Assembly: GCF_000263715.2 (NCBI RefSeq) | Contig: NZ_CM001514.1 | Location: forward strand, 5,642,498-5,706,497 | Length of the DNA stretch: 64,000 bases | Source: Pseudomonas synxantha BG33R | Lineage (GTDB): Bacteria; Pseudomonadota; Gammaproteobacteria; Pseudomonadales; Pseudomonadaceae | Direction of reading: 5' to 3' | Shown here: piece after piece, positions 38,853-51,810 of the stretch | Layout: the number at the start of each line of letters is the position of its first letter | Position numbering within the stretch: position 1 is the stretch's first letter | The notes under the pieces: generated by a model | Seen by the model: only the letters and a program-made list of their open reading frames with translations | Told to the model about the DNA's origin: nothing | The model's database searches: none | Made by a program: the position numbers and the translations under genes

Positions 38853-40001
38853 TTAGTAAGCCGCCCGGTAGATTTTCTCGATATCGGCCGCACTGAGCTG
38901 ACGCGGGTTATTGCGCATCAGGCGCTCGATACCCGCAGCTTCCGTGGCCATGGAGGCAATGGCGTCCTCGGGCACCCCGAAACTGCGCAGCCCTGCGGGA
39001 ATCTCGACGGCGGCGCACAGTCGCGTCATCGCCTCCACCGCGCGGTCGGCAGCCTCGCTGACACTCAAGCCCGTCACGTTCACGCCCATGGCTTGGGCAA
39101 TATCTTGCATACGTTCGACGCAGGCCAGCTTGTTCCAATGCATGACGTACGGCAGCAACAGCGCATTGCTCACACCATGGGCAATATTGAAACGCCCGCC
39201 CAGCGGATACGCCAGCGCATGCACGGCACCGACTCCGGCATTCCCGAATGCCATGCCGGCCATGAGGCTGGCAGTAGCCATGTCATCACGGGCCTGCAGG
39301 TTGGCCGGGTTGGCGTAAGCCTTGGGCAGCGCGTTGGCGATCAGCTTGATCGCGCCGATGGCCAGAGCGTCGGTGATCGGCGAGGCGTTCAGTGACAGGT
39401 AGGATTCGATGGCATGCACCAAGGCGTCCACACCACTGGCGGCGGTGACACTGCGCGGGCAGGTCAGGGTCATTTGCGGGCTGATCAGCGCGACATCCGG
39501 CAGCAGGTAGTCGCTGACGATGCCTTTTTTCAGCTGTGCGGCCTTGTCGGAGAGGATCGCCACATTGGTCACCTCCGAACCCGTGCCCGCCGTGGTCGGA
39601 ATGGCGATCAGCGGCGGGCCCTTGCGCGGCACCTGATCTACGCCGAACAAATCCGCCAGCGCACCGTGATAACCGGCATACGCCGCCACGCTCTTGGCGA
39701 TGTCAATAGCGCTGCCGCCGCCCACACCAATGAGGCCGTCATGCCCGCCTTCGCGGTACGCACGCATGCAGTCTTCAACGATGGCGATTTCCGGATCGGG
39801 CAGTACGCGATCGAAGATTTCGTAAGCACGATCGCCCAGCTGTTCGAGGGCCAGGGCCACGGTGCCAGACTTGACCAGAGCCGCATCGGTGACGATCAGC
39901 GGGTTATCCACATCCAGCCGGGTCAGTTCCGCGGCCAATTGCTCGATGGCGCCCGCGCCGGTCAGCAGTTTATGGGCGATCTTGAATGAGGAAGTACTCA
40001 T
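38853..40001 (-). CDS. Iron-containing alcohol dehydrogenase (group III)
   Basis: 382 aa. The NAD-binding GVGGGSAIDIAKSVA and the TTAGTGSEVTNVAI block are typical. Metal ligands are the Asp and His in ASGVDALVHAIESYL and the two His of HALAYPLGGRFNIAHGVSNA. The substrate is not deducible; relatives act on short- and medium-chain alcohols, glycols or 4-hydroxybutyrate. Flanked by rpe and, divergently, a DUF3530 gene; the 183-nt gap between them holds no gene. Confidence 0.92.
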   Translation of the reverse strand: MSTSSFKIAHKLLTGAGAIEQLAAELTRLDVDNPLIVTDAALVKSGTVALALEQLGDRAYEIFDRVLPDPEIAIVEDCMRAYREGGHDGLIGVGGGSAIDIAKSVAAYAGYHGALADLFGVDQVPRKGPPLIAIPTTAGTGSEVTNVAILSDKAAQLKKGIVSDYLLPDVALISPQMTLTCPRSVTAASGVDALVHAIESYLSLNASPITDALAIGAIKLIANALPKAYANPANLQARDDMATASLMAGMAFGNAGVGAVHALAYPLGGRFNIAHGVSNALLLPYVMHWNKLACVERMQDIAQAMGVNVTGLSVSEAADRAVEAMTRLCAAVEIPAGLRSFGVPEDAIASMATEAAGIERLMRNNPRQLSAADIEKIYRAAY

Positions 40002-40184
40002 GTGCGCGGCCTCTTATGAATGATGGGCTGGCACAAGAATAGCTGCCCATCGCGTGTTGTCTGCCATTCACTGGTTGAATGGTCATCGCCGATAACCTGC
40101 TGGCAGAAAACCACGCCCCACATCACTGACAAATACTGACCAACCCATTAGGCTGCTCACATCACTTATGGCCGGAAATTAACG

Positions 40185-41159
40185 ATGCTTTTTCTCCACC
40201 GTTCGGCACTGCCAACGTTGTGCCTGTCGCTACTATGCGCCAGCGCCCTGCCTGCTCAGGCCGCCGACGCGCCCGCGCCCGCTGCCGAAAAACCAGCTGA
40301 GCGCCAACCCCTGCCCGAACGCAGCCAGTCGCAAGCCAGCGCTCTGGAGCGCCAGATTCCGCAACCGGAACAACAACAGCTGCAAGCCGGTAGCGATTCG
40401 TTCCTGGCCCTGTGGAAACCCGCCAACGGCGCAGAGGCCGAAGGTGTGGTGATTATCGTACCGGGCGCCGGGGAGAACGCCGATTGGCCGCAAGCAATCG
40501 CCCCCTTGCGGCGCAAGTTGCCGGATGCGGCCTGGGGCACCTTGAGCCTGTCACTGCCGGACGTAAATGTAGACACCTTGCCGCCACGGGTCATCGAACC
40601 GCCAAAAGCTGCGGTCGACACCAGCAGCAAGGACGGCAGCACGGCCGCCAAACCTGTCGAACAGGCCGCCAGCGCCGAGGCCGAAGGCACTGATCCGGCG
40701 GTGGTGCCGGATGCGGATGAACAGGACAAGACCGACGCCAAGCGCATCTTCGACCGCATCGACGCCGCCGTCGCCTTCGCCCAAACCCAAAGCGCCCGCA
40801 GCGTGGTGCTGCTCGGCCACGGCACCGGCGCCTGGTGGGCTGCACGTTACCTGAGCGAGAAACAGCCATCCCAGGTGCAGAAGCTGATCATGGTGGCCGG
40901 GAAGACGCCGGCAGCTCGCCAACCGGACCTGCAACAACTCGCGCCGAGCTTGAAGGTGCCCACGGCGGATGTGTTTTATCAAGACGCCCCTCAGGAACGC
41001 AAAAACGCGCAGGAGCGTATCCAGGCGGCCAAGCGTTCGAAGAATGACGGTTACAAGCAGGTGTCGCTCACGGCGTTGCCCGGCAATAGCGCAGCAGAGC
41101 AGGAACAGTTGTATCGGCGGGTTCGCGGGTGGCTCAGCCCGCAGGGCGGCGCAGACTGA
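40185..41159 (+). CDS. DUF3530 exported alpha/beta-hydrolase-like protein
   Basis: 324 aa. Signal peptide about residues 1-27 (LCLSLLCASALPAQA-A). A Pro/Gln/Glu-rich linker is followed by an alpha/beta-hydrolase-like core: VVIIVPGAGENADWPQAIAP near residue 90, a second low-complexity insert (about 140-175) and VVLLGHGTGAWWAARYL. In that last motif the usual nucleophile Ser of GxSxG is replaced by Thr (GHGTGAW), as in other DUF3530 members. Enzymatic activity is therefore uncertain. Function unknown. Confidence 0.85.
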   Translation: MLFLHRSALPTLCLSLLCASALPAQAADAPAPAAEKPAERQPLPERSQSQASALERQIPQPEQQQLQAGSDSFLALWKPANGAEAEGVVIIVPGAGENADWPQAIAPLRRKLPDAAWGTLSLSLPDVNVDTLPPRVIEPPKAAVDTSSKDGSTAAKPVEQAASAEAEGTDPAVVPDADEQDKTDAKRIFDRIDAAVAFAQTQSARSVVLLGHGTGAWWAARYLSEKQPSQVQKLIMVAGKTPAARQPDLQQLAPSLKVPTADVFYQDAPQERKNAQERIQAAKRSKNDGYKQVSLTALPGNSAAEQEQLYRRVRGWLSPQGGAD

Positions 41160-41186
41160 TCATGTCTTCGAACCTGTTGCAGAAAC

Positions 41187-41205
41187 AATGTGGGAGGGGA
41201 CTCTC
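41187..41205. repeat. Degenerate REP remnant
   Basis: ATGTGGGAGGGGACTCTCA resembles the left end of the REPIN at 49783 but lacks the paired half. It lies between the convergent DUF3530 gene and djlA. Confidence 0.5.
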
Positions 41206-41217
41206 AGGCCGACAGCC

Positions 41218-41985
41218 TCAGCGAAAATCCCGACGCTCGCGAATCAATGCATAAGCGTTATGCAGCTCCCGGGTACGCTCGGTGGCTTCACGCACTTGTG
41301 CGGGGCTGGCGCCCGTGCCGGCGACCTTGTCCGGGTGGTGGCGGCTGAGGAGGCGACGGTAGGCACGCTTGATCACCGAGGGCTCAGTGGTCGCCGTCAC
41401 ACCCAGGACCCGCAACGCCTCCTGATAGGCTCCGCCACGATTGGCCAGCGGTTTGCGCTGCGGCGCGTAATCGGTTGCCAGTGCCTGGAGTTGTTGCGGC
41501 GTCCAGCCCAGCCATTTGCCCCACAGGTCGATCAGGTCGCGCTCGGCGTCATCCGCCCGTCCGTCCGCCCAGGCCATGCGCCAACAGGCACGTAGCACGC
41601 CTTCCGCCGCATGGGGTTGCGCCTTGAGTACACGCAGGTAGCTGCGCACACGGTCGCTGCCAGACTTGCCTCGGTTGAAGGCGCTGATAGCGCGACGCTG
41701 GGCCGGCTCGGACATATCCAACGCATGCATCTCCTGACGCGCCTGCTGGATATGCCCATCCACAACCCGGCCGTTACTCTTGGCCAACCGCCCCAACAGC
41801 ACAAACAACAGCTCGTCGTTGCGCAACGCCGGGCGCCCGCCCAGGCGTTCGCGCAACTGCGCCCAACTGTGCAGTTGCAGACGACGATCCAGCGCCTGCC
41901 CCAGCAATGCACCCAACAAGGCCCCCGGAATACTGGCAATGGCAAAGCCAGCCCCGGCGCCGATCAGCGTCCCTGGCCACAACAT
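41218..41985 (-). CDS. djlA: DnaJ-like co-chaperone DjlA
   Basis: 255 aa. N-terminal membrane anchor (TLIGAGAGFAIASIPGALLG), TerB-like helical domain (LLFVLLGRLAKSNGRVVDGH and so on), and a C-terminal J domain with the HPD motif in LLSRHHPDKVAG that stimulates DnaK. The AALRVLGV-type start of the J domain is clear. It begins one base after the murU stop, so amgK-murU-djlA is one unit. Confidence 0.94.
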   Translation of the reverse strand: MLWPGTLIGAGAGFAIASIPGALLGALLGQALDRRLQLHSWAQLRERLGGRPALRNDELLFVLLGRLAKSNGRVVDGHIQQARQEMHALDMSEPAQRRAISAFNRGKSGSDRVRSYLRVLKAQPHAAEGVLRACWRMAWADGRADDAERDLIDLWGKWLGWTPQQLQALATDYAPQRKPLANRGGAYQEALRVLGVTATTEPSVIKRAYRRLLSRHHPDKVAGTGASPAQVREATERTRELHNAYALIRERRDFR

Positions 41986-41986
41986 C

Positions 41987-43683
<1,697 letters not shown>

Positions 43684-43813
43684 TACAAGGGTCTCCGACG
43701 GCGCTAGCCGTCAAGCGGGGCATGCTTTATTATCACGCATCTTTTTCAGACCATCGAGAGGCGTGCGGCCCAAACCGCGGGCAGATGGCACGCAGGAAGC
43801 CCGGACTAATAAG

Positions 43814-46654
43814 ATGGCATTGAAATCCCCCGCGTTTCGTAGAAAATTTCCGTTGCTGGTAACCGGCAGTCTGCTGGCCTTGCAACCTTTCGCCACCTCA
43901 TTCGTGGTCGCCGCGGAACAGTATGACTGCTCAGTCTCTGCTTCGGGTGCCTGGGATTGCGCGCCGAAGACCGCCGCAGCCCCATTGCCACCGCGCCCGG
44001 TGCATGACGGTTCTGCCGTCAGCTCGGCCAACGGCACGCCGCAAGGCAAGGCTGGCGGCAGCGTCGACGCCGAGCCCAAGACTGTGCTGGTCACCGAATC
44101 CAAGGGCCGTGGCCTGCGCTCGCGCAGCGCCGACTACAGCCACCTGGACTGGGTGCCTCGCGACAAGCTGACTGCAGCGCAGCTGGCCGAGACCGGCCCT
44201 TACTGCGGCGGTGCCTACATCGAGCCGACTCGTCCTGGCATGAACGACAAGACGGACAAGAGCGATGCGCCGACCTTCATCGGTGCCAAGGCCTCGCGTT
44301 ACGAACAGGAACAGCAGGTCGCCACCCTGGCCGGTGACGTGGTCATGCGCCAGGGCAGCATGCAGCTTGAAGCGGACGAAGCCAGCCTGTACCAGGCCGA
44401 GAACCGTGGCGAGCTGAACGGCAAAGTGCGACTGCGCGACAACGGCGCGCTGATCGTGGGCGACCATGCCCAGGTCCAGCTCGACACCGGCGCCGCCCAG
44501 ATCGACAACGCCGAATACGTGATGCACAAGTCGCGCATTCGCGGTAACGCCCTGTACGCCAAGCGTGCCGAGAACGCGATCATCCGTCTCAAGGACGGTA
44601 CGTACACCACCTGCGAGCCGGACAGCAACGCCTGGCAGCTCAAGGGCAACAACATCACGTTGAACCCGGCCACCGGTTTCGGTACGGCTACCAACGCGAC
44701 GTTGCGGGTCAAGAACATCCCGATCCTGTATACCCCGTATATCTACTTCCCGATCGACGACCGTCGTCAATCCGGCTTCCTGCCGCCAAGCTTCAGCACC
44801 GGTGGCGAGACTGGCTTTACGCTGGTGACGCCGTACTACTTCAACCTGGCACCTAACTACGATGCCACGTTGTACCCGCAGTACATGACCAAGCGCGGTT
44901 TGTTGATGGAGGGCGAATTCCGCTACCTGACCAAGTCGAGTGAAGGGCAGTTTGGTGGGGCGTATCTCAACGATGATAGCGACGAGCGGAAGAAGCAGAC
45001 CGATTACGAAAAAACCCGTTATATGCTCAATTGGCAGCATAAGGGTGGGTTGGATTCGCGTCTGACGACTCAGGTCGATTACACCAAGATCAGTGATCCT
45101 TTCTACTTCCAGGACTTGAAGTCGTATCAGGAAGGCGTTGAGAGCCAGGACTACCTGAATCAGCAAGGCTCGGTGACCTACCGTGGTGACAGCTATCAAG
45201 CTCGCGTGAATCTGCAGTCGTATCAATTGGCGACGATTTCGCAGATCACTCCGTATGACCGTTTGCCGCAGATCACCTTCAATGGTCAACTGCCGTATCA
45301 CCCGGGTGGGCTCAACTTCTCCTACGAGACTGAAGCCGTAAGATTCGATCGGGACCTCAGAAACGGAAATGTGGTCAATGAAGACGGCGGGCCGTTCAAC
45401 TCAGATGGCACTATCGGTGAACGACGCCTGGATAACTACGTAAGCGGCCTGACCCGTGCAAACGGTACCCGTCTGAACGCGGCCCCCGCTGTCGAGTACC
45501 CGATGAACTGGAGCTATGGCTTCATTACGCCGAAACTCAAGTACGTCTACACCAAATATGATCTTGATCTTGATAGCAAAGGCAAGAATGACATTATCGC
45601 CGCGCAACTGGCTGCTGCTCAGCCTGGTGCAGCTCCTTACGCCGGCGGCGTGTTCAAAAGTTCACAAGATCGTGCAGTCCCGATCGCCAGCATCGACAGC
45701 GGTCTCTACTTTGACCGCACCACCAATTGGTTCGGCAAGGACTACAACCAGACCCTTGAGCCTCGCGCCTTCTATCTTTACGTACCAAACAAAGATCAAA
45801 GCGATATCCCGGTCTTCGATACAGGTGAGTACTCGTTCAGCTACTCCTCCCTGTTCCGCGATAATCGTTTCAGCGGGTCAGACAGGATCGGTGATGAGAA
45901 TAAGCTTTCCCTGGGCGTAACCAGCCGCTGGATCGAAGAAAACGGCTTTGAACGCCAGCGTGTTTCCGTCGGTCAGGCTGTCTACTTCAAGGATCGCGAA
46001 GTCCAACTGCCGGGTGTATTGGCCGCTGATCGCGACGATGCACGCTCAAACGTCTCGCCTATCGCTCTGGAATACGCGTTCCGCTTCAACCGCGATTGGC
46101 GTGCAACAGCCGATTACAACTGGGACCCGGAAAGCCACGCCCCTCGTTCGGGCAGCGCGATGTTCCACTACCAGCCGGAAGACAACCCGAACAAGGTCGT
46201 CAACCTCGGCTATCGCTATCGCAACGACCAGGTGGTCTACAACCAGCTGACCGGCAAATGGCAGTTTGGTGGTGATTACGGCCAACCAAGTGATCCGAAC
46301 TACGTGAAGGATTACTACAAAATCCAGCAACACGACTTCTCGATGATGTGGCCGATCATTCCTCAGTGGAACCTGATCACCCGCTGGCAGTATGACTATG
46401 CCCGCAACCGCACCCTGGAAGCCTTCGGTGGTTTCGAGTACGACAACTGCTGCTGGAAACTGCGCGTCATCAACCGCTATTGGGTTTCCAACGACGAATA
46501 CAGCCAGATCGCCCCTCTTAACGAAAAGGGTGACCACGGGCTCTTCTTCCAGATCGTCCTCAAAGGACTCGGCGGCCTGACCGGCGCCAAGGTAGAGAGC
46601 TTCCTCGACAAAGGCATTGAAGGTTATCGTGAACGTGAAGACAAAGCTTTCTGA
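43814..46654 (+). CDS. lptD: LPS-assembly outer membrane protein LptD
   Basis: 946 aa. Signal peptide about residues 1-33. A Pseudomonas-specific N-terminal stretch with two Cys ([13 protein letters not shown]) is followed by the LptA-like beta-jellyroll ([20 protein letters not shown]). A large C-terminal beta-barrel inserts LPS in the outer leaflet. The conserved Cys pair near the C-terminus ([11 protein letters not shown]) forms the interdomain disulfides. The start at 43814 gives a clean signal sequence; the 67 upstream in-frame codons are rejected. First gene of the lptD-surA-pdxA-rsmA unit. Confidence 0.97.
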   Translation: MALKSPAFRRKFPLLVTGSLLALQPFATSFVVAAEQYDCSVSASGAWDCAPKTAAAPLPPRPVHDGSAVSSANGTPQGKAGGSVDAEPKTVLVTESKGRGLRSRSADYSHLDWVPRDKLTAAQLAETGPYCGGAYIEPTRPGMNDKTDKSDAPTFIGAKASRYEQEQQVATLAGDVVMRQGSMQLEADEASLYQAENRGELNGKVRLRDNGALIVGDHAQVQLDTGAAQIDNAEYVMHKSRIRGNALYAKRAENAIIRLKDGTYTTCEPDSNAWQLKGNNITLNPATGFGTATNATLRVKNIPILYTPYIYFPIDDRRQSGFLPPSFSTGGETGFTLVTPYYFNLAPNYDATLYPQYMTKRGLLMEGEFRYLTKSSEGQFGGAYLNDDSDERKKQTDYEKTRYMLNWQHKGGLDSRLTTQVDYTKISDPFYFQDLKSYQEGVESQDYLNQQGSVTYRGDSYQARVNLQSYQLATISQITPYDRLPQITFNGQLPYHPGGLNFSYETEAVRFDRDLRNGNVVNEDGGPFNSDGTIGERRLDNYVSGLTRANGTRLNAAPAVEYPMNWSYGFITPKLKYVYTKYDLDLDSKGKNDIIAAQLAAAQPGAAPYAGGVFKSSQDRAVPIASIDSGLYFDRTTNWFGKDYNQTLEPRAFYLYVPNKDQSDIPVFDTGEYSFSYSSLFRDNRFSGSDRIGDENKLSLGVTSRWIEENGFERQRVSVGQAVYFKDREVQLPGVLAADRDDARSNVSPIALEYAFRFNRDWRATADYNWDPESHAPRSGSAMFHYQPEDNPNKVVNLGYRYRNDQVVYNQLTGKWQFGGDYGQPSDPNYVKDYYKIQQHDFSMMWPIIPQWNLITRWQYDYARNRTLEAFGGFEYDNCCWKLRVINRYWVSNDEYSQIAPLNEKGDHGLFFQIVLKGLGGLTGAKVESFLDKGIEGYREREDKAF

Positions 46655-47969
46655 GTGTTTGCGCCCGCTAGTGCTGGGCGCGCTGTTCCTGGGTACTGTT
46701 TCGGCACACGCCGCGGTTCAACAGCTGGATAAAGTAGCGGCCATTGTCGACAACGACGTGATCATGCAAAGCCAGCTGGACCAACGGGTCAAGGAAGTTC
46801 AGCAAACCATCGCCAAGCGTGGCGGTGGTGTGCCGCCGACCAGCGTCCTGGAACCCCAGGTACTGGAGCGTCTGATCGTCGAAAACCTGCAGCTGCAGAT
46901 TGGCGACCGTTCCGGCATCCGTATTTCGGACGAAGAACTGAACCAGGCCGTTGGCACCATCGCTCAGCGCAACAACATGAGCATTGACCAGTTCCGCGCC
47001 GCGCTGGCCCACGACGGCTTGTCCTATGAGGACGCCCGTGACCAGATCAAGCGCGAGATGATCATCAGCCGTGTGCGCCAGCGCCGTGTGGCCGAGCGGG
47101 TCCAGGTATCGGAGCAGGAAGTGAAGAACTTCCTGGCTTCGGACCTTGGCAAGATGCAGCTCTCCGAAGAGCTGCACCTGGCCAATATCCTGATCCCGAC
47201 GCCAGACAGCGCCAGCGCCGAGCAACTGAACGCCGCGGCAGCCAAGACCCAAGCGGTGTATGACCGCCTGAAAGCCGGTGCTGACTTTGCCCAGACCGCC
47301 ATTGCCGTCTCCGGCAGCGATAACGCACTGGACGGCGGTGACATGGGCTGGCGTAAAGCCGCACAGCTGCCGCCTCCGTTCGATCGCGAGCTGAGCGCCA
47401 TGGAAGTCGGCGGCATCACCAAACCGGCACGTACCCCAGGTGGCTTCATCATCCTCAAGCTGCTGGGCAAGCGCGGCGGCGAGACCTCGCTCAAAGACGA
47501 AGTGCACGTTCGTCACATCCTGGTCAAACCAAGCGAAATCCGTACCGAGGCACAAACCAAGGAACTGGCGCAGAAGATCTACGACCGCATCGAAAGCGGT
47601 GAAGACTTCGCCACCCTGGCCAAAAGTTTCTCGGAAGACCCGGGTTCTGCCCTTAACGGCGGTGACTTGAACTGGATCGACCCGAAAGCCCTGGTGCCCG
47701 AGTTCCAACAGGTCATGGCCGACACACCGCAAGGCGTATTGTCCAAGCCGTTCAAGACTCAATACGGCTGGCATGTGCTGGAAGTCCTTGGCCGTCGCGC
47801 CACCGACAACACCAACCAGGCCCGCGAGCAGCAAGCCCTCACCGTGCTGCGTAACCGCAAATACGACGAAGAGCTGCAAACCTGGTTGCGTCAGATCCGC
47901 GACGAAGCCTACGTAGAGAACAAGCTGCCAGGCGCCGAGCAAACAGGCACCGACCAGGCAGCCCAGTGA
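46635..47969 (+). CDS. surA: Periplasmic chaperone / peptidyl-prolyl isomerase SurA
   Basis: 444 aa. Escorts outer membrane proteins, including LptD, to the Bam complex. Signal peptide about residues 1-26 ([14 protein letters not shown]). The SurA N-domain ([20 protein letters not shown]) is followed by two parvulin domains (about 175-275 and 285-385; the second contains [15 protein letters not shown]). The start is most likely a GTG (46635, [12 protein letters not shown]), with AAGG ten bases upstream. That overlaps lptD by 20 nt; a GTG two codons earlier is possible. Confidence 0.95.
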   Translation: MKTKLSECLRPLVLGALFLGTVSAHAAVQQLDKVAAIVDNDVIMQSQLDQRVKEVQQTIAKRGGGVPPTSVLEPQVLERLIVENLQLQIGDRSGIRISDEELNQAVGTIAQRNNMSIDQFRAALAHDGLSYEDARDQIKREMIISRVRQRRVAERVQVSEQEVKNFLASDLGKMQLSEELHLANILIPTPDSASAEQLNAAAAKTQAVYDRLKAGADFAQTAIAVSGSDNALDGGDMGWRKAAQLPPPFDRELSAMEVGGITKPARTPGGFIILKLLGKRGGETSLKDEVHVRHILVKPSEIRTEAQTKELAQKIYDRIESGEDFATLAKSFSEDPGSALNGGDLNWIDPKALVPEFQQVMADTPQGVLSKPFKTQYGWHVLEVLGRRATDNTNQAREQQALTVLRNRKYDEELQTWLRQIRDEAYVENKLPGAEQTGTDQAAQ

Positions 47970-48955
47970 AACCCCAGCGTTTCGCGGTGACACCCGGCGA
48001 GCCGGCCGGCATTGGTCCAGACCTGTGCCTGCTGCTCGCCTCGCAACATCAGCCACACCCCCTGATTGCCATTACCAGCCGCGACCTGCTCCTTGAGCGG
48101 GCCGCGCAGTTGGGCGTGGCTGTCAACTTGCTGGAAGTGGCACCGGGCAATTGGCCGGACCTGCCCGCCCCGGCCGGCAGCCTGTATGTATGGGACACCC
48201 CTTTACAGGCAAAGGTGGTCGCCGGGCAACTGAACAAGGCCAATGCAGCCTTTGTGCTGGAAACCCTGACACGCGCCGGGCAAGGCTGCATCGACGGCGA
48301 CTTTGCCGGCATGATCACCGCGCCCGTGCATAAAGGCGTGATCAACGAATCCGGCATCGCGTTTTCCGGCCATACCGAATTCCTCGCCGAGCTGACCCAT
48401 ACCGAACAGGTCGTGATGATGCTGGCGACCCGTGGCCTGCGTGTTGCGCTGGTGACCACACATCTGCCACTGCGCGATATTGCCGACGCCATCACCGCCG
48501 AGCGCATAGAGCGCGTCACGCGCATCCTGCATGACGACCTGCAACAAAAATTCGGCATTGCCCGACCGCGTATCCTGGTCTGCGGGCTAAACCCCCATGC
48601 CGGTGAAGGCGGCCACTTGGGCCATGAAGAAATCGACATCATTGAACCGACATTAGAGCGCCTGCGCCAAGAAGGCATGGACCTGCGTGGCCCATTGCCT
48701 GCAGACACTCTGTTTACCCCCAAATATCTGGAGCACTGCGACGCAGTGCTGGCGATGTACCACGACCAGGGGCTGCCCGTGCTGAAGTACAAAGGCTTCG
48801 GCGCTGCAGTCAACGTGACACTGGGCCTGCCGATCATCCGCACCTCCGTCGACCATGGCACAGCCCTGGACCTGGCGGGCAGCGGCAAGATCGATACCGG
48901 CAGCCTGCACGTAGCCCTGGAAACCGCCTATCAGATGGCCGAGACCCGTATATGA
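47966..48955 (+). CDS. pdxA: 4-hydroxythreonine-4-phosphate dehydrogenase
   Basis: 329 aa enzyme of pyridoxal phosphate synthesis. Metal-binding and substrate motifs: [39 protein letters not shown] and [13 protein letters not shown]. Starts at a GTG that overlaps the surA stop (GTGA) and ends overlapping rsmA (ATGA), so translation is coupled on both sides. Confidence 0.97.
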   Translation: MKPQRFAVTPGEPAGIGPDLCLLLASQHQPHPLIAITSRDLLLERAAQLGVAVNLLEVAPGNWPDLPAPAGSLYVWDTPLQAKVVAGQLNKANAAFVLETLTRAGQGCIDGDFAGMITAPVHKGVINESGIAFSGHTEFLAELTHTEQVVMMLATRGLRVALVTTHLPLRDIADAITAERIERVTRILHDDLQQKFGIARPRILVCGLNPHAGEGGHLGHEEIDIIEPTLERLRQEGMDLRGPLPADTLFTPKYLEHCDAVLAMYHDQGLPVLKYKGFGAAVNVTLGLPIIRTSVDHGTALDLAGSGKIDTGSLHVALETAYQMAETRI

Positions 48956-49764
48956 CTGAGCATTACCAACACCGGGCGCGCAAGCGCTTCGGGCAAAACT
49001 TCCTGCACGACGCGGGTGTCATCGATCGCATCCTGCGCTCCATCCACGCCAAGCCAGAAGACCGCCTGCTGGAAATCGGCCCGGGCCAGGGCGCGCTGAC
49101 CCAGGGCCTGCTGGCCAGCGGCGGGCAACTGGACGTGGTGGAACTGGACAAGGACCTGATCCCGATCCTGAACCAGCAGTTCGCCGGCAAGCCCAACTTC
49201 AACCTGCACCAGGGCGATGCGCTGAAGTTCGACTTCAATAGCCTGAATGCCGCCCCCAATAGCCTGCGGGTGGTGGGCAACCTGCCGTACAACATCTCCA
49301 CACCGCTGATTTTTCACCTGCTGAACAACGCCGGGATCATCCGCGACATGCACTTCATGCTGCAGAAGGAAGTGGTGGAGCGCCTGGCCGCAGGCCCTGG
49401 CGGTGGTGATTGGGGCCGTTTGTCGATCATGGTCCAGTATCATTGCCGCGTGGAGCACCTGTTCAACGTCGGCCCGGGCGCGTTCAACCCGCCGCCGAAG
49501 GTTGATTCAGCCATCGTACGCCTGGTGCCGCATGCCGTGCTGCCCCACCCAGCCAAGGATCACAAGCTGCTGGAGCGCGTTGTGCGTGAAGCGTTCAACC
49601 AACGCCGCAAGACCCTGCGCAACACGCTCAAGGCCCTGCTGAGCAACGCTGAAATCGAAGCCGCCGGTGTCGATGGCAGCCTGCGCCCCGAACAGCTGGA
49701 CTTGGCCGCGTTCGTACGCCTGGCTGACCAACTGGCGATCCAGCCTGCTCCGACAGAAGGATAA
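48952..49764 (+). CDS. rsmA: 16S rRNA (adenine1518/1519-N6)-dimethyltransferase
   Basis: 270 aa (KsgA). Dimethylates two adenosines in the 3' hairpin of 16S rRNA. The SAM motif [15 protein letters not shown], the acidic VVELDKDL and catalytic [12 protein letters not shown] are visible, with the basic [13 protein letters not shown] at the C-terminal side. It overlaps pdxA by four bases. Confidence 0.97.
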   Translation: MTEHYQHRARKRFGQNFLHDAGVIDRILRSIHAKPEDRLLEIGPGQGALTQGLLASGGQLDVVELDKDLIPILNQQFAGKPNFNLHQGDALKFDFNSLNAAPNSLRVVGNLPYNISTPLIFHLLNNAGIIRDMHFMLQKEVVERLAAGPGGGDWGRLSIMVQYHCRVEHLFNVGPGAFNPPPKVDSAIVRLVPHAVLPHPAKDHKLLERVVREAFNQRRKTLRNTLKALLSNAEIEAAGVDGSLRPEQLDLAAFVRLADQLAIQPAPTEG

Positions 49765-49782
49765 GGCTCAACGCAATCCAAC

Positions 49783-49869
49783 GTGGGAGGGGGCTTGCTC
49801 CCGATAGGGGAGTATCAGTGGATACATTTTCAACTGACACACCGCTATCGAGAGCAAGCCCCCTCCCAC
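49783..49869. repeat. REPIN between rsmA and apaG
   Basis: GTGGGAGGGGGCTTGCTCCC at the left is mirrored by GAGCAAGCCCCCTCCCAC at the right around a roughly 50-base core. This sequence type differs from the REPIN at 35623. It interrupts the otherwise overlapping lptD-apaH gene series. Confidence 0.9.
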
Positions 49870-49954
49870 ATTTGGATCACGTATCTGGCCTAGTGCCCAC
49901 CTCATGGCCTAGACTGACCCGCATCTGCTGTCCTCTGCTTTTAAGGCCTCTTGC

Positions 49955-50335
49955 ATGTCCGATCCTCGCTATCAGATCGACGTCAGCGTCGTCACCCGCT
50001 TCCTGGCGGACCAATCGCAACCCGAACAGAACCGCTTTGCCTTCGCCTACACCGTCACCGTAAAAAACAACGGGTTGGTCCCGGCCAAGCTGCTATCGCG
50101 CCACTGGGTCATTACCGATGGCGACGGCCAGGTCGAGGAAGTGCGCGGTGCTGGCGTTGTCGGCCAGCAACCCCTGATCGACAGCGGCGCCAGCCACACC
50201 TACAGCAGCGGCACGGTGATGACCTCGAAGGTCGGCACCATGCAGGGCTCGTATCAGATGAAAGCTACCGACGGCCACTTGTTCGATGCAACGATCGAGC
50301 CCTTCCGCCTCGCGGTACCTGGAGCCCTGCACTGA
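49955..50335 (+). CDS. apaG: ApaG protein
   Basis: 126 aa single-domain FnIII-like protein (DUF525). Typical core: [27 protein letters not shown] and [19 protein letters not shown]. It is often annotated as a Co2+/Mg2+ efflux protein, but its biochemical role is unclear. Its stop overlaps the apaH start (TGATG). Confidence 0.95.
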   Translation: MSDPRYQIDVSVVTRFLADQSQPEQNRFAFAYTVTVKNNGLVPAKLLSRHWVITDGDGQVEEVRGAGVVGQQPLIDSGASHTYSSGTVMTSKVGTMQGSYQMKATDGHLFDATIEPFRLAVPGALH

Positions 50336-51186
50336 TGGCGACGTACGCGGTCGGCGACCTGCAAGGTTGCCTTGAACCTCTCAAGTGCCTGCTTGAGCGC
50401 GTAGCCTTCAACCCCACAGAAGATCGCCTTTGGCTGGTGGGCGACCTCGTCAACCGAGGCCCGCAATCCCTGGAGACCCTGCGCTATCTCTATAGCCTGC
50501 GTGACTCTCTGGTATGCGTACTCGGCAACCACGACCTGCACCTGCTCGCGGCCGGCAATAACATCGAGCGCCTGAAAAAGGGCGACACCCTGCGCGAAAT
50601 CCTCGAAGCGCCGGACCGCGCCGAGTTGCTCGACTGGCTGCGCCGGCAGAAACTCATGCACTACGATGAGGGCCGCAACATGGCCTTGGTGCATGCAGGC
50701 ATTCCACCTCAGTGGACGCTGAAAAAAGCCCTCAAATGCGCCGCTGAAGTCCAAAGTGCACTGGCCGATGACACCCTGTACACCACCTACCTGGACGGCA
50801 TGTACGGCAACGAACCCGTGAAGTGGGACAACGACCTCACGGGCGTAACCCGCCTGCGCGTGATCACCAACTACTTTACGCGGATGCGCTTCTGCACCGC
50901 TGAAGGCAAGCTGGACCTCAAGAGCAAGGAAGGCGCCGACACCGCGCTACCCGGCTACAAGCCATGGTTCGCCCATAAGGAGCGCAAGACCCGTGATACG
51001 AAGATCATCTTTGGTCACTGGGCCGCCCTGGAAGGCAAATGCGACGAACCCGGCGTGTTCGCCCTCGACACCGGCTGCGTATGGGGCGGCGCCATGACCC
51101 TGATGAACATCGACACCGGCGAGCGCTTCGGCTGCCAGTGTGAATCCCCTCTTTCCATTACCCAGCCGGCCGCCGCCAAACCATAG
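50335..51186 (+). CDS. apaH: Diadenosine tetraphosphatase (symmetrical)
   Basis: 283 aa metallophosphatase that splits Ap4A to two ADP and can also remove Np4 RNA caps. The metal motifs [14 protein letters not shown] and GNHD are all present, with GHWAAL and [11 protein letters not shown] downstream. The ATG overlaps the apaG stop, and the start [12 protein letters not shown] is the family N-terminus. Confidence 0.97.
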   Translation: MATYAVGDLQGCLEPLKCLLERVAFNPTEDRLWLVGDLVNRGPQSLETLRYLYSLRDSLVCVLGNHDLHLLAAGNNIERLKKGDTLREILEAPDRAELLDWLRRQKLMHYDEGRNMALVHAGIPPQWTLKKALKCAAEVQSALADDTLYTTYLDGMYGNEPVKWDNDLTGVTRLRVITNYFTRMRFCTAEGKLDLKSKEGADTALPGYKPWFAHKERKTRDTKIIFGHWAALEGKCDEPGVFALDTGCVWGGAMTLMNIDTGERFGCQCESPLSITQPAAAKP

Positions 51187-51195
51187 GAGCCCGCC

Positions 51196-51525
51196 ATGAC
51201 CGAATTCAAACGTATCCCTCCCCAAGAAGCCCAAGCGCTGCGCGAGCGAGGCGCAGTGGTTGTCGATATCCGCGACCAGCCTACTTACGCGGCGGCCCAC
51301 ATCAGTGGTGCCAAGCATTTGGACAACGTCAACATCGCCGACTTCATCCGCGCCGCCGACCTCGATGCGCCGCTGATCGTGGCGTGCTACCACGGCAACT
51401 CCAGCCAAAGCGCGGCCGCCTACCTGATTAGCCAGGGCTTCTCCGATGTCTACAGTCTGGACGGCGGCTTTGAGCTGTGGCGTGCGACTTACCCCTCGGA
51501 AATTTCCTCAGGCGATTCGCAATAA
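51196..51525 (+). CDS. glpE: Thiosulfate sulfurtransferase GlpE
   Basis: 109 aa single rhodanese domain. The active-site Cys64 lies in the loop CYHGNSSQ, characteristic of GlpE. It moves sulfane sulfur to cyanide or thiol acceptors such as thioredoxin. GGAG lies upstream of the ATG, nine bases after apaH, so it is probably the last gene of this operon. Confidence 0.95.
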   Translation: MTEFKRIPPQEAQALRERGAVVVDIRDQPTYAAAHISGAKHLDNVNIADFIRAADLDAPLIVACYHGNSSQSAAAYLISQGFSDVYSLDGGFELWRATYPSEISSGDSQ

Positions 51526-51613
51526 TTTTTTTCACACCCCGCTACCCCGCGTGACGCTTGGGCTTGCGCCGTTTCTGACGAACGGCGCAGCCAAACTAAT
51601 TGCGCATCGCGCC

Positions 51614-51643
51614 TTGACCTCCCGGATTCCGAACTATCCTTAA
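51614..51643 (+). promoter_or_regulatory. Possible sigma-S promoter of prkA-yeaH-spoVR
   Basis: TTGACC (51614-51619) and the extended -10 CTATCCTTAA (51634-51643), which is close to the sigma-S-preferred CTATACTTAA. The leader to prkA would be about 165 nt. E. coli yeaGH, the homologue of prkA-yeaH, is sigma-S dependent. The rest of 51526-51810 has no gene. Confidence 0.5.
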
Positions 51644-51810
51644 GCGCAGGCCATCCGAATCAGGGGAGAGCCGGTACACCGGCGTACGGGTCATCGGTAG
51701 CGTTTCAGGGTGTTCTGGGGGGAAAACAGCCATTGGCGTACGTCAATGACTGCCAGCATCCGCTGATTGATCCGGCGTCGGCTCCACGTATCGAGCGAGG
51801 TGACGACGTC

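Noticed and set aside
49951..50334. Long N-terminal extension of apaH through apaG
   Set aside because: apaG occupies this stretch in another frame, and apaH has its family start at 50335.
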